A stretch of DNA of 64,000 bases from Bacillota bacterium. GTDB taxonomy: Bacteria; Bacillota; Clostridia; Oscillospirales; CAG-382. The position numbers were made by a program, and so were the translations under genes. Positions 36,360-45,675 of the stretch are shown piece after piece. Below the pieces are notes generated by a model. That model was not told the DNA's origin and did no database searches. It saw only the letters and a list, made by a program, of their open reading frames with translations. The DNA is taken from contig JAKPGJ010000014.1 of assembly GCA_029550965.1 (NCBI GenBank), positions 1-64,000 of the forward strand, read 5' to 3'. Position 1 is the first letter of the stretch. Each line of letters starts with the position of its first letter.

Positions 36360-37007
36360 ATGATTGCGGCTTACATAATCTGCGGCTTGCTGATACTGTT
36401 CCTGCTGTTTTTGATTGCAAAACTGACGTTTTCGGTTTCCTATGTGAACGATTTGCAGGTAAAGCTCAAAGTGCTTTTTCTGACGTTTACGCTATATCCG
36501 CTCGAGCCGGAAGAAGTAAAAAAGAAAGAGAAAAAGCAAAAAAAACCGAAAAAACCGGGGCATATCAGGCAAAAACCGCCCACAGCCAAACCGCCGCTGA
36601 AAGAGACGCTTTTATTGGTCAAAGACATCGTCGCGGAGCTGATTGAGAAAAGCGGAAGATATTTAAAGCTGGAGGAATACCGCGTCAAGGTTCTGGTAGC
36701 CACGGACGACCCCGCGAAAACCGGGATTCTTTACGGCGCGGTCAGCGGAATTCTCGGCAGCATCAGCGTCATGATCGACCGGCTCAAAAGGCGGACGCAT
36801 CAAAAAAACAGGATTTATACGGAAGTAAAAGCCGATTTCCTTGCGGAAGAACCGGAGATTTATATCCGCATCGCGTTGTCCATGCGCGTCTGGCAGATGT
36901 TCTCGTTAGGAATCACCGCTTCTAAAGGTTTACTGCAGTATTTTAGTCTAAAAAAGGAGTTTGCGAAAGAGAATGAACAACGAAATGCCGCTCAAACAAA
37001 TCATTGA
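36360..37007 (+). CDS. DUF2953 domain protein, membrane-anchored
   Basis: A 215-residue protein. Residues 1-22 form one membrane segment. A very basic Lys/Pro-rich linker follows (KKKEKKQKKPKKP and on), then a domain ending VWQMFSLGITASKGLLQYF. It matches the DUF2953 family, which in Clostridia lies between scpB and the GerW/YtfJ gene exactly as here. The role is unknown, but a link to sporulation is likely from context. Confidence 0.85.
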   Translation: MIAAYIICGLLILFLLFLIAKLTFSVSYVNDLQVKLKVLFLTFTLYPLEPEEVKKKEKKQKKPKKPGHIRQKPPTAKPPLKETLLLVKDIVAELIEKSGRYLKLEEYRVKVLVATDDPAKTGILYGAVSGILGSISVMIDRLKRRTHQKNRIYTEVKADFLAEEPEIYIRIALSMRVWQMFSLGITASKGLLQYFSLKKEFAKENEQRNAAQTNH

Positions 37008-37491
37008 TGCCTCGCTCTCGAAAATAGGCAACGTCGCCGACGTCAATACCGTCGTGGGCGAGCCTATTCACCTTCCGGACGGTGTGATTGTGATTCCTTT
37101 TTCAAAGGTTAGCGTCGGCTTTGCCTCGGGTGGCGCGGAATACGGCGGAAAGAACAAGGACGGCAAAGAAGGTGAGACCGACAAACCGCCGCACTTTGCG
37201 GGCGGAAACGGCGCCGGCGTTGCGGTTACGCCGCTCGGCTTTTTGGTAATCGACAAGAACGGCGTCCGGATGCTCGACCTTAAACACGACGCGAGCTTTG
37301 AGAGCGCAGACCCGGTAAACAAGGTTTTGAACGCCGTTAACTCCATCGTCGACAAAGCTCCTTCCCTCGCTATGCGTTTGAAGGAATTGTTCTCTAAGAA
37401 AAAAGAAGAGAAGCCGCTCGAAGAGGCGGTTGAGGAAGCTGTCGAAAAGGCTTTTGACGAAAAAGCCGAGAAGAATAGAGAAATAGAATAA
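36973..37491 (+). CDS. ytfJ: GerW family sporulation protein (YtfJ-type)
   Basis: A 172-residue protein. The N-terminal core VNTVVGEPIHLPDGVIVIPF followed by SKVSVGFASGGAEYGG and VAVTPLGFLVI is diagnostic for the GerW/YtfJ family, which is needed for spore germination in Bacillus. The acidic C-terminus is helical. It overlaps the DUF2953 gene by 35 bp. The ATG at 36973 has AGGAG about 13 bases upstream, a loose spacing. The gene suggests a spore former but does not prove one. Confidence 0.9.
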   Translation: MNNEMPLKQIIDASLSKIGNVADVNTVVGEPIHLPDGVIVIPFSKVSVGFASGGAEYGGKNKDGKEGETDKPPHFAGGNGAGVAVTPLGFLVIDKNGVRMLDLKHDASFESADPVNKVLNAVNSIVDKAPSLAMRLKELFSKKKEEKPLEEAVEEAVEKAFDEKAEKNREIE

Positions 37492-37568
37492 AGCCCGGCG
37501 GTTTTGCCGGAAAACCCGAATACACTCCGCGTTTATGCAATATACATATCCGTGGGGTGTTCTATTCA

Positions 37569-38759
37569 ATGAGAAAGAAAAAACGTATTCTTATATGCGC
37601 TTCGGTCCTGCTGCTTCTTGCGGCCGCGTTTGGTTTTATCCCGCTGTTTGACGGGGACGTCCGCGCGGAAAACACGTTCGGCCGGGAAGAAACCGGCCTT
37701 CTGACGGTCAACGACGACGGCGCCAAGCCGTATGTGACCGCGGTCAGGAGCGTTTTGATAGAGGCGGACAGCGGGCAGATTCTCTTCGGCAACCGGGAAA
37801 AGGAAAGAGCCGGCATGGCAAGCACGACCAAGATTATGACCGCGCTTGTGGCGATCAACTCCATGCCGCTGGATACGGTATTCACCATTCCGAAAGAAGC
37901 GACGGGCATCGAGGGCTCCTCGATATATCTGGTGGAGGGCGAGCAGCTCACCATCGAAGAGCTTTTATACGGACTGATGTTAAGGTCGGGCAACGACTGC
38001 GCGGTGGCGCTGGCGATTGCCTGCTCGGGCAGCGTAGAGAAGTTTGTTCAGAAGATGAACCAGACCGCGGCGGAGATGGGGATTACGGATACGCATTTTG
38101 TCAATCCGCACGGTTTATACGACGAAAACCATTACACCACCGCGTATTCGCTGGCGCGCATTACCGCCGAAGCGCTCAAAAACGATACGTTCCGAAAGAT
38201 TGTTTCCACCAAAAAAGCGTATATACCATACAACAACGTGCCCAGAGGAAGGGTTTTGACCAACCAGAACCGGCTGCTGCACAGCTATGAGGGCTGTATC
38301 GGCGTCAAGACCGGCTTTACGGACGAGACCGGCAGATGCTTGGTGTCCGCCGCCGAGCGGAACGGCGTCCGGCTGATTGCCGTCACGCTGAACGACCCGA
38401 ACGACTGGAATTCGCACAGAGCGATGCTGGACTACGGCTTTCATCAGCTCGAGCGCGTCGTACTCGCGGAAAAAGGCGCGCTGAAAGTATCGGTGCCGGT
38501 CACCGGCGGGCATGCCGCGTTTGTAAAAGCCGAGAACGATTCGGAAGCGTCGGCGGTACTGCGGAAAGGATTCGCTTATACCAGCAGGCTGGTTATTCCG
38601 CGGTTTTTATACGCGCCGGTAAAAAAAGGCGACATTGTCGGCTACGCCGAGTTTTACGACGGCGGCGGAAAGCTGTTTTACAGGCTGCCGCTCAAAGCGA
38701 CCGAAGACGTCGAATACAAAAAACTGACTTTGTTTGAAAAAATATTCGGCGCGAAGTAG
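37569..38759 (+). CDS. dacB: D-alanyl-D-alanine carboxypeptidase (S11)
   Basis: A 396-residue exported penicillin-binding protein that trims peptidoglycan pentapeptides. A signal peptide spans ~1-35. The active-site motifs are STTK (SxxK), SGN (LRSGNDC) and KTG (VKTGFTD). The C-terminal ~110 residues form the beta-rich domain of PBP5-type enzymes and end in LTLFEKIFGAK, possibly a weak amphipathic anchor. Its place before rluB recalls B. subtilis dacB, but spmA and spmB, which lie between them there, are missing. DacF is an alternative name. I choose the ATG at 37569 rather than the upstream GTG. Confidence 0.9.
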   Translation: MRKKKRILICASVLLLLAAAFGFIPLFDGDVRAENTFGREETGLLTVNDDGAKPYVTAVRSVLIEADSGQILFGNREKERAGMASTTKIMTALVAINSMPLDTVFTIPKEATGIEGSSIYLVEGEQLTIEELLYGLMLRSGNDCAVALAIACSGSVEKFVQKMNQTAAEMGITDTHFVNPHGLYDENHYTTAYSLARITAEALKNDTFRKIVSTKKAYIPYNNVPRGRVLTNQNRLLHSYEGCIGVKTGFTDETGRCLVSAAERNGVRLIAVTLNDPNDWNSHRAMLDYGFHQLERVVLAEKGALKVSVPVTGGHAAFVKAENDSEASAVLRKGFAYTSRLVIPRFLYAPVKKGDIVGYAEFYDGGGKLFYRLPLKATEDVEYKKLTLFEKIFGAK

Positions 38760-38791
38760 ATATTTTAATTTAAGGATGTAACGGAAAAAAC

Positions 38792-39511
38792 ATGGACGAA
38801 AAACTGCAGAAGTTTGTATCCGACTGCGGGTTGATGTCGCGCCGCGCCGCAGAAAGAGAAATTGAACAGGGACATTTCGAAATCAACGGCGTAACCGCGA
38901 AAATCGGAGACAGGGTAAACCCCGATGCCGACGTTGTGACCTATAAGGGGCGGATCATAAAACCGGTAAAGAGAAAGGTTTATATCTGCCTAAACAAGCC
39001 GGCGGGATATGTTACCACGATGAGCGACGAACTGGGGCGGAAGAATATCGGCGAGCTTGTCGCGGACGTGGGCGTGCGGGTTTTTCCCGTCGGCAGGCTG
39101 GATAAGGACAGCGAGGGGCTGCTTATCTGCACCAACGACGGCGAGTTTGCCAATATGCTGATGCATCCGAGCGGAAACATCAAGAAGATATACCGCGTCG
39201 TCGTGCGCGGCAGAGTGGAAAACAGCACGATCGACGCGCTGCGTTCCATGCGGAAACTGGACGACGAGGACATCGCGCCCGTCGGCGTGGATATTCTGGA
39301 GCGGAACGAAAACGCGAGCAAGCTGCAGTTTGTTTTGACCGAGGGGAAGAACCGCCAGATACGGCGTATGTGCGAGCAGTGCGGGCTTTCCGTCATGCAG
39401 TTGAAACGGGTTGCCGTCGGCGGGGTATTCTTGGGCAAGCTTGCAGTCGGAAAATGGAGATATTTGACCAATGAAGAAATCCTGTCATTAAAAAGCAAAA
39501 AGGGCAGATAG
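38792..39511 (+). CDS. rluB: Pseudouridine synthase, RluB/RsuA family
   Basis: A 239-residue enzyme. The N-terminal S4 domain is LQKFVSDCGLMSRRAAEREI. The catalytic Asp is in FPVGRLDKDSEGLLICTNDG, and the C-terminal signature is LTEGKNRQIRRMCEQCG. It modifies 23S rRNA in helix 89/90 (RluB-like), judged from the Firmicutes context. Confidence 0.94.
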   Translation: MDEKLQKFVSDCGLMSRRAAEREIEQGHFEINGVTAKIGDRVNPDADVVTYKGRIIKPVKRKVYICLNKPAGYVTTMSDELGRKNIGELVADVGVRVFPVGRLDKDSEGLLICTNDGEFANMLMHPSGNIKKIYRVVVRGRVENSTIDALRSMRKLDDEDIAPVGVDILERNENASKLQFVLTEGKNRQIRRMCEQCGLSVMQLKRVAVGGVFLGKLAVGKWRYLTNEEILSLKSKKGR

Positions 39512-39523
39512 AGGGGGCGAGGT

Positions 39524-40042
39524 TTGCGTGGTTTGACAAACAGTTCTAATCGACGGCAAAAAAACGTATTTTACATCTACCTTTTTCTTACGCTGGTGTG
39601 CGTTGCTTTTATATTCGGCAACTCGTTGAGCGACGGCGAAGAATCCGGCAGACAAAGCGGAAAGATTGTTCAGGCCGTCGTCAAAGCCGCCGAATTCTTT
39701 AACATTCGCATCACCGACGTGGTATTATTATCCCATATTGTACGAAAGAGCGCGCATTTTCTGGAATTTGCGCTGTTGGGCGCGCTAACCTTTATGACGC
39801 TTCGGCGCATAAGAATTTGCAGGTACGCGCAGGTCTATTTCAGCGTCAGCTTCTGCCTGCTGATCGCGGCGTGCGACGAGTACATACAAACCTTTCGCAG
39901 CGGCAGGTCGGGTCAGGTCAGCGACGTGTTTCTCGACCTCTCCGGTTCGGCAACAGCGATTGCGTTATGCATACTGTTCTGTTTCTTGCGAGAACGCAAA
40001 ATGAAAAAAGAGGCGCATAAAAAGGAAAATGCAAATACATAA
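39524..40042 (+). CDS. VanZ family membrane protein
   Basis: A 172-residue protein with about four membrane helices. VanZ signatures are IVRKSAHFLEFALLGAL and DEYIQTFRSGRSGQVSDV followed by FLDLSGSATAI. VanZ gives teicoplanin resistance in one transposon, but most chromosomal homologues are uncharacterised. The start is a TTG at 39524 with GAGGGGG upstream. No ATG exists in the conserved region. Confidence 0.88.
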   Translation: MRGLTNSSNRRQKNVFYIYLFLTLVCVAFIFGNSLSDGEESGRQSGKIVQAVVKAAEFFNIRITDVVLLSHIVRKSAHFLEFALLGALTFMTLRRIRICRYAQVYFSVSFCLLIAACDEYIQTFRSGRSGQVSDVFLDLSGSATAIALCILFCFLRERKMKKEAHKKENANT

Positions 40043-40160
40043 AAGGGAAGCGCCCGAACCGGCTATGCTTGACGGCATGAACGGCGGAAAAGCCGTGAAC
40101 GTAAAGAGATGAAATATATCAAACACAGAACATCGGATTGACCCGAAGAAAGGATCAAAA

Positions 40161-42161
40161 ATGGCAAAAAGAATTGTTTCATACCTGTTAACGGCGGCCA
40201 TGCTCTTTTCGGTTCTTTTGCTTTCTTCCTGCTGGACAGAGACAAAAACCGAAGTGAGCGGGAAAGAAGAAATCGTTCTGACGCCAAAAGAAAAGTTTTT
40301 AGAGTCATCCAAGTGTTTTAAGGCATATTTTGACGAGCTGTCGAAAGCGTTTGGGTTTGACACGGACATGGCGCCGCCTGAGGACGGCAAAATGGAGGTC
40401 AACTCGTTTTCATATAAGCTCAATAAGCTCAAACTCGGAGAGGATTCGTACATAACCGACCCGTTCTCAATTTCAGGCGAGGCTTATAACGACGCGCAGA
40501 ATAAGATTTTAAGAACGCTCGGAAAGCTGATCCTGAACGGCGAGACGGTCCGCTTCGAACAGATTCTAACCCCCGCCGCGATGTATGTAAACATCAATAA
40601 AGTAACCGAAAAAACATTAAAGTACCTGCTGCCGCAGGAGGACAACAGCGCGGTCGACGAGTCCGTCAAGCTGAACGAATATTTCGATTACTTTATGGAC
40701 AACCTCAGCGACGATTTGTTCACCGCAGAGTCCGGAAAGGTTACCGTAGAGGGCGTTGAGTTTGACGGCGAGACGGTTACGTTTAAAGCGACTTTAAAAC
40801 AGTTTGGCGAAGCGTTCGTCAAGGTGCTCGAAAAGGCAAAGACAGACGCGCAGCTTGAACAGCTGATCAAAATCCTGGATTTTACCAACATCGTCGGTGA
40901 TAACGCGGGTTCTTTGTCAGACTGGATAGACTCTGTCTCCAAGCCTTTGCTGGAGGCAATTGTCGCCTCAAAAGACAGCGACAACCTTACGGTTTCCGTC
41001 ATCAGCGAAAACGGCGTGCTCAGAAGCATCACGTTTACCGGCATCGAGGGCGGCAAGAAGTACGAGTTTGCGCTGACCACGACCGTCAAAGACGGCGCGC
41101 ACTTCGTAAAGTGCTACGCAAAGAGCGAAGAGAAAACCCACTTCGAAATCAGCTACCAGCAGAAGCCGAACGACAAGGGAAGCTGCGACGGCCAGCTCGT
41201 CGTAACGTTTGATTCGTCTGCGGATTCAGACGAATCAAAAGATACGGGCGATATCAGCAAATCCGCCGGCGACGATTTATTCGGCCAGATTTCTTTGAAA
41301 AACCTTACGGTCAGCGTCAATTTCAGCGGACAGAAAACCGACAACAAGGTCGCTGTTGACGCGAAGATAGAACTGACGACGGAACAGAGCGGCATGAAGG
41401 TCACCCTTCCGTTAAATGTTAATATCAAATACGAGAAGGTATCGGATACCGAGAACAAATTTTCTGTCAACGTCAGTTTCAGCTTTATGGGGTATGAAGC
41501 CGACTTTACCATCAGCGGCGGCAGATACCTGATTCCGTATGCCGCGCTGGAAGTTCCTACGGACGACGAGGTTCAGGTGATTGACGAAAGCTTCAATCTC
41601 GAACCGCTGTTGGTAAATCTCATGAAGGCGTATCCCGGCATCGGCGCGTTTCTGCAAAACCTTTTCATGCCGGACACGGACAATTTCCCCGGAGATTTGT
41701 ATGATTCCGGCGTATATATTTACACCGACAACGAGGAGTTGGCGGCCTACCTCTATGACAGCGGCGTCGGCTGGATCTGTCCGATCTTGTTTAACGTTGA
41801 ATACGCGGACGGGCAATATACCGCGCAGCTGTACGACGGCACGGAACTGAGCGGCACGTATAAGCAGAGCGGCACAAGCCTGACGATCGACGACGTCGGC
41901 GGTTATACCTATGAGATAGTAGACAACAATCTGAGAATTAAAAATGATGAAATCGGCAGCTATGTTACATTTTTAAACCAAGACACCTGTTTGCTGGAGA
42001 CCTTCTTTGAATACCAAATTGAAAACGGAAAGATTCGGGCTTTGCTTTATACCGGCGGCGTTCTGGAATATACGCACCAGGAAAAAGGCGATAAAATCGT
42101 TATCAACGGCGTTTCGTTTAACACCTGGAGATTCTCGAACGAAGAGGATGCCAATACTTAA
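40161..42161 (+). CDS. Large lipoprotein of unknown function
   Basis: A 666-residue protein. The N-terminus is a lipoprotein signal with lipobox LLSSC (Cys24). The mature part is soluble, acidic and beta-rich in prediction by eye, without a domain I recognise. A segment near residue 315-365 (KDGAHFVKCYAKSEEKTHFE) resembles scaffolding of other Clostridial surface lipoproteins, but no function follows. The last ~120 residues contain repeated short beta motifs (DGTELSGTYKQSGTSLTIDD; GGVLEYTHQEKGDKIVING), like lipocalin-type DUF modules. GAAAGGA precedes the ATG. No promoter is obvious. Confidence 0.8.
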   Translation: MAKRIVSYLLTAAMLFSVLLLSSCWTETKTEVSGKEEIVLTPKEKFLESSKCFKAYFDELSKAFGFDTDMAPPEDGKMEVNSFSYKLNKLKLGEDSYITDPFSISGEAYNDAQNKILRTLGKLILNGETVRFEQILTPAAMYVNINKVTEKTLKYLLPQEDNSAVDESVKLNEYFDYFMDNLSDDLFTAESGKVTVEGVEFDGETVTFKATLKQFGEAFVKVLEKAKTDAQLEQLIKILDFTNIVGDNAGSLSDWIDSVSKPLLEAIVASKDSDNLTVSVISENGVLRSITFTGIEGGKKYEFALTTTVKDGAHFVKCYAKSEEKTHFEISYQQKPNDKGSCDGQLVVTFDSSADSDESKDTGDISKSAGDDLFGQISLKNLTVSVNFSGQKTDNKVAVDAKIELTTEQSGMKVTLPLNVNIKYEKVSDTENKFSVNVSFSFMGYEADFTISGGRYLIPYAALEVPTDDEVQVIDESFNLEPLLVNLMKAYPGIGAFLQNLFMPDTDNFPGDLYDSGVYIYTDNEELAAYLYDSGVGWICPILFNVEYADGQYTAQLYDGTELSGTYKQSGTSLTIDDVGGYTYEIVDNNLRIKNDEIGSYVTFLNQDTCLLETFFEYQIENGKIRALLYTGGVLEYTHQEKGDKIVINGVSFNTWRFSNEEDANT

Positions 42162-42236
42162 TCTTAACGGTAATGCGTAAAAACGGGCGGTACGGGATGA
42201 ACCGGCCGCCCGAATTTACAGTAAGGAACAATACAT

Positions 42237-43067
42237 ATGAGATTATACGATTTGCATATCCATACTTTTCTGTCCGACTGCGCGTCCAAAACCAACGCGA
42301 ACCCCGCGGACTATATCCAAGCGGCGCAGGAAGGCGGGCTTGTTGCAATCGGATTTGCCGACCACGCGTGGGACGAGTCGATCGGCGGCGCGTCCGCATG
42401 GTATCAGAAGCAGCCCTTTTCCCGTCTGGAAAAACGAAAAGAAATTGTCGCGGATATGCTGGAAAAAAACCTTAATATAAAAGTTCTTTTCGGCGCCGAA
42501 GCCGAGTTCGCGAACGGCGTGCTTGCGGTCGGCGAAGAAGCCGCGGCGAAGCTGGACTATGTCATTGTTCCGCATTCGCATACCCACATGCGAGGGTTTG
42601 TTCTGCCCGAGGGCTGGGAAAGCTGCGAAAAACACGCGCAGTATCTGATAAAGAGTTTTTACGCGCTTTGCACCCACGCGAAACGGGATCTGTTCTTCGG
42701 CATCGCGCATCCGATGGTGCCCGTCGGGCAGAAGGAAACGGAATGCGAACGGATTTTTGACCGCATCACCGACGCGGATTTGAACGAATGTCTGTCCGCC
42801 GCCGCGGAGAACGGCATATTCCTCGAGTTGAATATGTCGTCGGCGGGAGCGCTGCAGTTTGAAACGCTTCAGAACAGCTTTCTTGCGCGATTCTTCCGCT
42901 GCGCGAAGAAGGCGGGCTGCAGCTTCTTCATGGGGTCGGACAAGCATCAGGCGATTCCCTTCGGGGAGCCCGACAGGTTTTTCAGAATCGGCGAATACAT
43001 GGAAAAACTCGGTTTGGAAGAAAGCGATTTTGAGCCGGCTCTAAAAAAGGTAATAAGCCTTAAATAA
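42237..43067 (+). CDS. PHP-domain phosphoesterase (histidinol-phosphatase-like)
   Basis: A 276-residue protein with the metal motifs of the PHP superfamily: LHIHT at the N-terminus, GFADHAWD, GAEAEF, VPHSHTHM, GIAHPMVP and GSDKHQ at the end. It resembles HisK-type histidinol phosphatases, but no his genes are nearby. The substrate may equally be another phosphate monoester. TAAGGA lies seven bases before the ATG. Confidence 0.88.
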   Translation: MRLYDLHIHTFLSDCASKTNANPADYIQAAQEGGLVAIGFADHAWDESIGGASAWYQKQPFSRLEKRKEIVADMLEKNLNIKVLFGAEAEFANGVLAVGEEAAAKLDYVIVPHSHTHMRGFVLPEGWESCEKHAQYLIKSFYALCTHAKRDLFFGIAHPMVPVGQKETECERIFDRITDADLNECLSAAAENGIFLELNMSSAGALQFETLQNSFLARFFRCAKKAGCSFFMGSDKHQAIPFGEPDRFFRIGEYMEKLGLEESDFEPALKKVISLK

Positions 43068-43500
43068 GCACGACGCCGAAGACCGAGCGCGTGAACGCTT
43101 CCAGCGCCTTGTTCCGGTCGGCATACAGGCAGCTTCTTTCCTTGTAGAAACGGCTCATCAGGCTTTCCGCGGCGCCCTTTGTCTGGTGGACAAAGAAGCC
43201 TTCGAGCAGCTGCACGTAATAATCGCTCAAGCCCGACATGCCTTTTTCAATCATTTTCAGCTCGCGCTCGATCGCACGCAGGCGGAAGCGGGCATCGTCC
43301 AGCTGGGCGATGATGGAAATGAGTCGTTCCTCGTATTTATTGGTACCGCTGCCGGATACCGGAACAGCGTTCATAGCTGCGGTTTTGCAGGAGTACTTTT
43401 CTTTTTCAAGCGCTTCTATTTCTTCTTTCGTAATCTCCCGCGCAGAAATAAGCTGATTTTTTCTTTTCAGCAAATCGATTGCAAACTCTCTGTAATCCAT
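43060..43500 (-). CDS. Orphan sigma-region-4-like helical protein (phage ArpU/DUF1492-like)
   Basis: A 146-residue helical protein. The first half is a coiled coil with a Lys/Glu-rich segment, then SGSGTNKYEERLISIIAQLD. The second half (LSDYYVQLLEGFFVH and FYKERSCLYADRNKALEAF) reads like a sigma-70 region 4 or ArpU-type helix-turn-helix, where SxxxLYxxxxxALxxF is the recognition part. Such small sigma-like regulators usually sit in prophages; no phage genes are near. I choose the ATG at 43500 (AAAGGGG eight bases upstream) over a GTG at 43506. It overlaps the PHP gene end by eight bases, tail to tail. Confidence 0.55.
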   Translation of the reverse strand: MDYREFAIDLLKRKNQLISAREITKEEIEALEKEKYSCKTAAMNAVPVSGSGTNKYEERLISIIAQLDDARFRLRAIERELKMIEKGMSGLSDYYVQLLEGFFVHQTKGAAESLMSRFYKERSCLYADRNKALEAFTRSVFGVVLI

Positions 43501-43849
43501 TTTCACTTCCCCTTTTTAAAAGTCGTATGTTTCGGTTTACCACAAAGAGCCGATATATCGGCAGGACCGCATCCGGCACGGCCGAAACCGGCGCAGCCGG
43601 ATGAACGGCGGAATCTTTTCGCGCAAAAAGAAACCTCTGATTACGCCCTGATTATAGCGTAGCCAGAGGTTTTGTTTCATCCGGATTTTGTCGGTTATTT
43701 TATATGCTTAATCAATGAAAAGAGAAGAACGCAATTGTATATGTTTTACAAAAATCGTCAAAATCGGGCAAAAAACAACTTTTTTGCTTGTGTTTTTTGT
43801 CGAAAAATAAAATATAATAGAAAATATTGTCGCAAAGTGATAATAATGT
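43501..43849. other. Gap of about 350 bp with one bidirectional hairpin
   Basis: The gap holds a hairpin at about 43630-43676 (CCTCTG..TACGC / GCGTA..CAGAGG) with T-rich ends on both strands, probably the terminator of the WYL gene transcript. An A/T-rich stretch with scattered -10-like TATAAT words lies at 43800-43850. I see no gene in it; the short plus-strand reading frame at 43672-43860 lacks any family signature. Confidence 0.6.
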
Positions 43850-44857
43850 TTAAAATATAAAAGAATCAAAATAAATTTGACTCGTCTCCTTTAAATAGGC
43901 CTTCATTTGTTCCACGACGTTTTCCGGAGAAAGAATTTTCATTCCTTTTCCGAACGAAAACACCCAGGCGAAGAACTGCGGGCTGACCTTTACTTTCGCG
44001 GTGAAGATAAAGCGTTCGTCGCTTTCTTTCAGGATGGCGAGATCGCTGCCGTACCTGTCCACGACCGCGCCGATCAGAGAATTGTCGCAGGAGATTCGGA
44101 CGTTTTCGTCCGCCCCGCCGAACATAGAGAAAACGCTGTTTGTGTAGCCGGAGATCCCGCTCGAACCGAAAGCCTCTTTTCCCCTGCGCTCCTTATGCAG
44201 AATCGAGATGTCCGCCATTTTATCCACGCGGAAGTGCTTGATCATTTCGCTGGACTCGTCGTAAGCGAGCATGTAGTAAAACTCGTTGTCCCAGGTCAGC
44301 GTCCAGGGGGAAGCGCAGTACTTTTTTCCCTCGTGCCGGCACACTTTTTTGATTTTGCCGTCCTCGACGATATAGGCGTAATACAAAAAGCTGATCATGC
44401 GGTTTTCCGCCATGGCGGTATGGATTTTGTCGATGCTGATGAAAACGTTCTCGTTGCGGGTTTTGACTTTGCCGTAGTAGGTGACCTGCCGTTTTAAAAT
44501 CGCCGTCTGGTCGCCGCCCGCGAGCTTCGCGAGCTTCTCAATCAGCCGGCCGCTTTTGCTTTCAGAGATAAATTTGCTGGACTGCACCGCGTCCACCAGC
44601 AGCTTGATTTCCGGCAGCTCGAACTCGCGCGCGCCGAGATATACCCCGCCGTTTTTGCCGTTTTTGCGGATGATGTCGTAGCCGAACCGTTCCAGCGCGT
44701 CCAAATCGTCATAGACGCTCTTTCTTTCGGCTTTGATGCCGTTGGAAGCGAGGTAATCGACCAGTTCGCCTACCGATATGGGGTTATACTCGTCCGTTTT
44801 CTTTAAAGCCTCAAGAACATATAAGATTTTCAGTTTTTGATTTTGGGATTTCGGCAT
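43850..44857 (-). CDS. WYL-domain transcriptional regulator
   Basis: A 335-residue regulator. The N-terminal winged helix-turn-helix contains ISVGELVDYLASNGIKAERK followed by SVYDDLDALERFG (HTH_11/DeoR-like). The WYL domain follows, with its core in KYCASPWTLTWDNEFYYMLA and the later HFRVDKM. A C-terminal WCX-type extension is FFAWVFSFGKGMKILSPENV. WYL proteins often sense nucleic-acid ligands and control DNA-repair or defence genes. Here the neighbours are an SDR oxidoreductase and rnj, so the target is unknown. The ATG at 44857 has GGAGG five bases upstream. Confidence 0.9.
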   Translation of the reverse strand: MPKSQNQKLKILYVLEALKKTDEYNPISVGELVDYLASNGIKAERKSVYDDLDALERFGYDIIRKNGKNGGVYLGAREFELPEIKLLVDAVQSSKFISESKSGRLIEKLAKLAGGDQTAILKRQVTYYGKVKTRNENVFISIDKIHTAMAENRMISFLYYAYIVEDGKIKKVCRHEGKKYCASPWTLTWDNEFYYMLAYDESSEMIKHFRVDKMADISILHKERRGKEAFGSSGISGYTNSVFSMFGGADENVRISCDNSLIGAVVDRYGSDLAILKESDERFIFTAKVKVSPQFFAWVFSFGKGMKILSPENVVEQMKAYLKETSQIYFDSFIF

Positions 44858-44892
44858 AGATACCTCCAAACAAAATACTTTCGGGCGGCGGG

Positions 44893-45594
44893 CTACAGAC
44901 CGCCGTTCACCGAAAGTACGGCTCCGCTGATATAATCTGCTTTCTCGCTTGCTAAAAACAGAACCGCGTTTGCGACGTCCTCGGGCTTGCCGAGCCGCTC
45001 GAGCGGAATGGATTCCACGATATTCTCGACTTCTTCGATGGTCAGCCTTGCGTTCATGTCCGTGTCAATAATGCCGGGGCATACGCAATTCACCCGAATG
45101 TTGCAGGGGCCTACTTCCTTGGCGAGCGCCTTGGTGAATCCGATTAAAGCCGACTTGGAAGCCGAATAATCCACCTCGCAGGACGCGCCGATTTCGCCCC
45201 ATATCGAGGACACGTTGATGATAACCCCGCTTTTTCTGCGGAGCATGGAGGGCAGCACCGCTCTCGAAACGTTCAGCGCGCCGAAAAGATTGACCTCATA
45301 CATTCGTCTGACTTCCTCCGCGCGCGCGCCGTCAAAAACGCCGAAAACCGAAACCCCGGCGTTGTTGACCAGCACGTCGATGTCCGGATGCGCTTCGACC
45401 ATGCGGGCGACCTCGTCCCTGTTCGCCACATCCGCCTGAAAAACGGCGCTATGGGGAAGGGCTTTGTGAAGCTCCTCGGCGGCTTCTCTGCTTTTATGAT
45501 AATTGATAATTACAAAATAACCCGCTTCGGCGAAGGCTTTGCAGATCGCGCGTCCGATACCGCGCGCCCCGCCGGTGACCAATGCTTTTTTCAT
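44893..45594 (-). CDS. SDR family NAD(P)-dependent oxidoreductase (FabG-like)
   Basis: A 233-residue classical short-chain dehydrogenase. The cofactor motif is VTGGARGIGRAI (TGxxxGIG). NNAG is followed by the catalytic Ser (NVSSIWGE), then YSASK. The end VLFLASEKADYISGAVLSVN followed by GGL is typical of 3-oxoacyl-ACP reductases. The substrate is uncertain because no fatty-acid genes are near. The start at 45594 has AGGATG upstream; the longer frame to 45633 lacks support. Confidence 0.9.
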   Translation of the reverse strand: MKKALVTGGARGIGRAICKAFAEAGYFVIINYHKSREAAEELHKALPHSAVFQADVANRDEVARMVEAHPDIDVLVNNAGVSVFGVFDGARAEEVRRMYEVNLFGALNVSRAVLPSMLRRKSGVIINVSSIWGEIGASCEVDYSASKSALIGFTKALAKEVGPCNIRVNCVCPGIIDTDMNARLTIEEVENIVESIPLERLGKPEDVANAVLFLASEKADYISGAVLSVNGGL

Positions 45595-45675
45595 AGTAAA
45601 CATCCTGTTTGATTCAATATTTTTAAAATGCAACGGGTGCGTTGCAGAACGCGCGGCAGCCGTTGCATTATTTTT

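Noticed and set aside
43672-43860. 62-codon plus-strand frame in the PHP-WYL gap
   Set aside because: Its composition is that of A/T-rich intergenic DNA, it lacks a Shine-Dalgarno, and it runs into the end of the convergent WYL gene.
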